Shown here piece by piece: positions 6,869 to 8,039 of a stretch of 8,039 nucleotides of DNA. The DNA is taken from assembly GCA_030609785.1 (NCBI GenBank), contig JAUWTC010000092.1, positions 1 through 8,039 of the forward strand, in the 5' to 3' direction. Origin of the DNA: Holophagae bacterium. GTDB lineage: Bacteria; Acidobacteriota; Thermoanaerobaculia; Thermoanaerobaculales; Sulfomarinibacteraceae. Below the pieces are notes generated by a model that saw nothing but the letters and a program-made list of their open reading frames with translations, was not told the DNA's origin and searched no databases. The position numbers were made by a program, and so were the translations under genes. Position 1 is the stretch's first letter, and every line of letters starts with the position of its first letter.

Positions 6869-7461
6869 TGACCGGCCTCAAGGCCGTCCTGTTCGACATG
6901 GACGGGACACTGATTCACTCGGAGTACGACTGGCCGGCCATCAGGGCGGAGTTGGAGGTCGACGGTCCGTCGATCATCGACGCGCTCAACGCGCTGCCGG
7001 CACTTCAACGGACCGAAAGCTGGGCACGCTTGGAGGCGATCGAACGGAAGGCCAGCCTCGGGGCGGTGATGGTCGAAGGCGCCGATGACCTGCTGAGGTT
7101 GCTGACTGAACAAGGCGTCAAGACCGCCCTCGTGACCAACAATTCGACCGAAAATACCGAGGGGTTGATGGGCCGTTTCGGCCTGTCGTTCGACGTGGTG
7201 ATCACGCGGGATAGCGGTCTCTACAAGCCCTCCGGCGCGCCGCTGGTCGAGGCGATGCGGCGTCTGGGTGTCAGTGGGGCGGAGACGGTAGCGGTGGGGG
7301 ACTCCCACTATGACGTTCGGGCGGCCAGAGAGGCCGGATGTTCTCAGGTCATCATCGTCAACGGTGGGTGCCGCCGGTGGGGAAAGGACGCAGATCATGC
7401 GTTCGAGAATCTGAGGGATCTTGGGGATTTCTTAGACAAGCAGAGCCGGCAACGCAGGTGA
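6868..7461 (+). CDS. HAD-superfamily hydrolase (small phosphatase, subfamily IA-like)
   Basis: This 197-residue cytosolic protein has all four HAD motifs: DMDGTL with nucleophile Asp10 and Asp12 (10-15), TNNS at 90-93, Lys120 in YKPSG, and GDSHYD with Asp145 and Asp149 (144-149). The cap between motif I and motif II is short and helical (about 18-75), as in compact phosphoglycolate-phosphatase-like members, so the substrate is probably a small phosphorylated metabolite that cannot be named from sequence. The final residues (QSRQRR) are basic. It starts with GTG in the TAGTG overlap with the DUF3014-like gene, which implies translational coupling. No separate promoter is evident. I could not assign it to a specific enzyme such as Gph. 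Confidence 0.9.
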   Translation: MTGLKAVLFDMDGTLIHSEYDWPAIRAELEVDGPSIIDALNALPALQRTESWARLEAIERKASLGAVMVEGADDLLRLLTEQGVKTALVTNNSTENTEGLMGRFGLSFDVVITRDSGLYKPSGAPLVEAMRRLGVSGAETVAVGDSHYDVRAAREAGCSQVIIVNGGCRRWGKDADHAFENLRDLGDFLDKQSRQRR

Positions 7462-7560
7462 GGGTCGCGGACCATGATCCCGGACGCCCCGGACCCTGTT
7501 ATCCAACCTCGGCCTTCGGGAGCGCATCAGCGAACAAGAGCGCCCCTCTCCGACGGGGCG

Positions 7561-7633
7561 TGCGGGGTCAGGCCTTCTTCACCGGGCAGACCTCCCGAAA
7601 ACGGGGGCGTTGCGAAGAATGCCTGACCGGGCA
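7561..7633. repeat. Long inverted repeat with nested hairpin
   Basis: Arms 7561-7580 and 7614-7633 are reverse complements at 17 of 20 positions, with the core GGTCAGGC/GCCTGACC perfectly paired. Inside, CTCCCG (7592-7597) pairs with CGGGGG (7602-7607) around AAAA, including one T-G pair. This is the strongest predicted fold in the gap and would form on either strand. Confidence 0.7.
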
Positions 7634-7694
7634 ACCCACGGCGACACCCTCTGCAACCGAATCTTGGCTGACGCCAGTAGGCCGCCGCTCGTCA

Positions 7695-7750
7695 TTTCTG
7701 CGGGGCCGCGTGTTCGTTTCGTATTGCGCCTCGCTTCGGCCCCGCAGGAA
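7695..7750. repeat. Inverted repeat with 14-bp arms
   Basis: TTTCTGCGGGGCCG (7695-7708) pairs with CGGCCCCGCAGGAA (7737-7750) at 13 of 14 positions, the exception being a T opposite G that can still wobble-pair in RNA. The loop is 28 bases and is T-rich in its first half. No T-run follows the stem, so it does not look like an intrinsic terminator. Confidence 0.7.
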
Positions 7751-7758
7751 TGGCGACG

Positions 7759-7811
7759 CTGGTACGCCCGAAGGGCGAGCCAGAAGGCCGGAGATGGAGA
7801 TCAGGCTCCGG
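7759..7811. repeat. Two consecutive hairpins next to dispersed repeat copy B
   Basis: The first hairpin has CTGG (7759-7762) and CGCCC (7765-7769) pairing with GGGCG (7773-7777) and CCAG (7780-7783), with a 2x2 internal loop and the triloop GAA. The second has CCGGAG (7788-7793) and CTCCGG (7806-7811), perfectly paired around a 12-base loop. The second stem overlaps the 14-bp segment shared with copy A. Confidence 0.6.
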
Positions 7812-7847
7812 AACGCAGACTGTATATTCCTTTTTTGTGGCTATTTC
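7805..7847 (+). repeat. Dispersed repeat, copy B
   Basis: GCTCCGGAACGCAG (7805-7818), then eight bases, then a 21-bp segment (7827-7847) containing TTTTTTGTGGCTATTTC. Both parts recur in inverted orientation at 3345-3397. The T-run follows a hairpin by 19 bases, too far for a standard intrinsic terminator. It lies between two convergent genes. The 16-bp terminal inverted repeats that bound copy A are not found here. Confidence 0.7.
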
Positions 7848-7870
7848 ATGAGTTGCATCCACCGGTGCTG

Positions 7871-8039
7871 TCAGTCCAAAGCCTTGATCCTCTTCTTGAT
7901 CACCTTGGCCTCTTTTTTTCGCCTCGCCTCTTTGAGTAGATCGTACTGAAGCCGGAGGCTTGGCAGGAGGCGAGCGTCGTCGTCGCCCCACGCCTGTTCC
8001 AAGCTTGAGATCAGGGTGGCGTTGGCGTCGGCGGCCTCG
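7871..8039 (-). CDS. C-terminal fragment of an unrecognised protein (cut by window edge)
   Basis: The minus strand is open from the window edge to a TGA at 7873-7871 and encodes the last 55 residues of a protein. It reads EAADANATLISSL near the edge, then an acidic run WGDDDARLL, and ends in a strongly basic helix-like tail with EARRKKEAKVIKKRIKALD. The alternation of Leu and charged residues suggests helices, and the basic tail could contact nucleic acid or membrane phospholipid, which is guesswork. I do not recognise the family. The gene converges with the HAD phosphatase. Confidence that it is coding rests on the sustained open frame and protein-like composition in GC-rich DNA; the plus-strand frames over the same bases look like shadows. 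Confidence 0.6.
   Translation of the reverse strand, partial: EAADANATLISSLEQAWGDDDARLLPSLRLQYDLLKEARRKKEAKVIKKRIKALD

Larger units (their letters stand above)
7462..7870. other. 409-bp non-coding stretch rich in inverted repeats
   Basis: No reading frame here has a convincing start, ribosome binding site or protein-like composition; the plus-strand frames crossing it run out of the HAD gene in another frame or start without support. Instead there are at least six inverted repeats in about 350 bases: 7462-7470 with 7489-7496 (one bulge), 7541-7546 with 7555-7560, 7561-7580 with 7614-7633, 7695-7708 with 7737-7750, 7759-7769 with 7773-7783, and 7788-7793 with 7806-7811. An outer pairing of GCATCAGC (7524-7531) with GCTGACGC (7667-7674), 7 of 8, could enclose the second and third. 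It ends in dispersed repeat copy B. It may be a cluster of REP-like elements or a structured RNA; I recognise no known RNA family. Confidence 0.5.

Noticed and set aside
7520..7680. SRP RNA, RNase P RNA, tmRNA or 6S RNA
   Set aside because: A GGTCAGG word recalled SRP RNA, but the GGAA-loop region is missing; none of the conserved RNase P or tmRNA sequence blocks is present and the layout is not the single long bubbled hairpin of 6S RNA.
7462..7870. Retron-type non-coding RNA
   Set aside because: No reverse transcriptase is visible and the right-edge fragment shows no reverse transcriptase motif in the 55 residues seen.
7338..7949. 203-residue plus-strand open frame through the right-hand gap
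   Set aside because: It begins inside the HAD gene in another frame without a ribosome binding site, crosses every inverted repeat and overlaps the right-edge minus-strand gene; composition is Arg/Ser/Cys-rich and not protein-like.

Overview
This GC-rich window reads as a chromosomal housekeeping stretch from a Gram-negative bacterium. The best lineage clue is the OmpA-family protein at 4442-5947. Its N-terminal domain (NLGEL and TAEPYxxVxRPS-type segments) and its three-part build resemble OmpA-like proteins I associate with Acidobacteriota. That assignment is inference from memory, at moderate to low confidence. I see no phage, plasmid, transposase, CRISPR array, toxin-antitoxin pair or recognisable defence genes.

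Layout from left to right. leuS (leucyl-tRNA synthetase) lies on the minus strand at 84-2654, and one possible start of a further minus-strand gene sits at the extreme left edge. Divergent from leuS is a small TerB-like cytosolic protein (2750-3316). Next comes a 229-bp gap holding a 127-bp block bounded by near-perfect 16-bp inverted repeats, then a promoter for a secreted glutamine-amidotransferase-like-fold protein (3546-4340). This gene converges on the OmpA-family peptidoglycan-binding protein (minus, 4442-5947). A 156-bp divergent region follows, with seven head-to-tail copies of a CCTTTGAC-like octamer. A two-gene plus-strand unit comes next: a membrane-anchored DUF3014-like protein (6104-6868) overlapping by one base a small HAD-family phosphatase (6868-7461). 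The last 409 bases before the right-edge partial gene (minus, 7871-8039) hold no convincing gene but an unusual density of inverted repeats.

The genes do not form one pathway. Three of the plus- or minus-strand products are envelope or exported proteins (secreted GATase-like, OmpA-like, DUF3014), while LeuS, the TerB-like protein and the HAD phosphatase are cytosolic. Several long ORF starts were moved inward to start codons with a good ribosome binding site.

The parts most worth a second look are intergenic. A 21-bp sequence (20 of 21 identical) plus a 14-bp flank (12 of 14) occurs in opposite orientations at 3345-3397 and 7805-7847, each time next to GC-rich hairpins. This suggests a dispersed repeat family. 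One copy sits inside the inverted-repeat-bounded block, the other at the end of the hairpin-rich stretch at 7462-7870. I do not see firm evidence of a new multi-gene system in this window.
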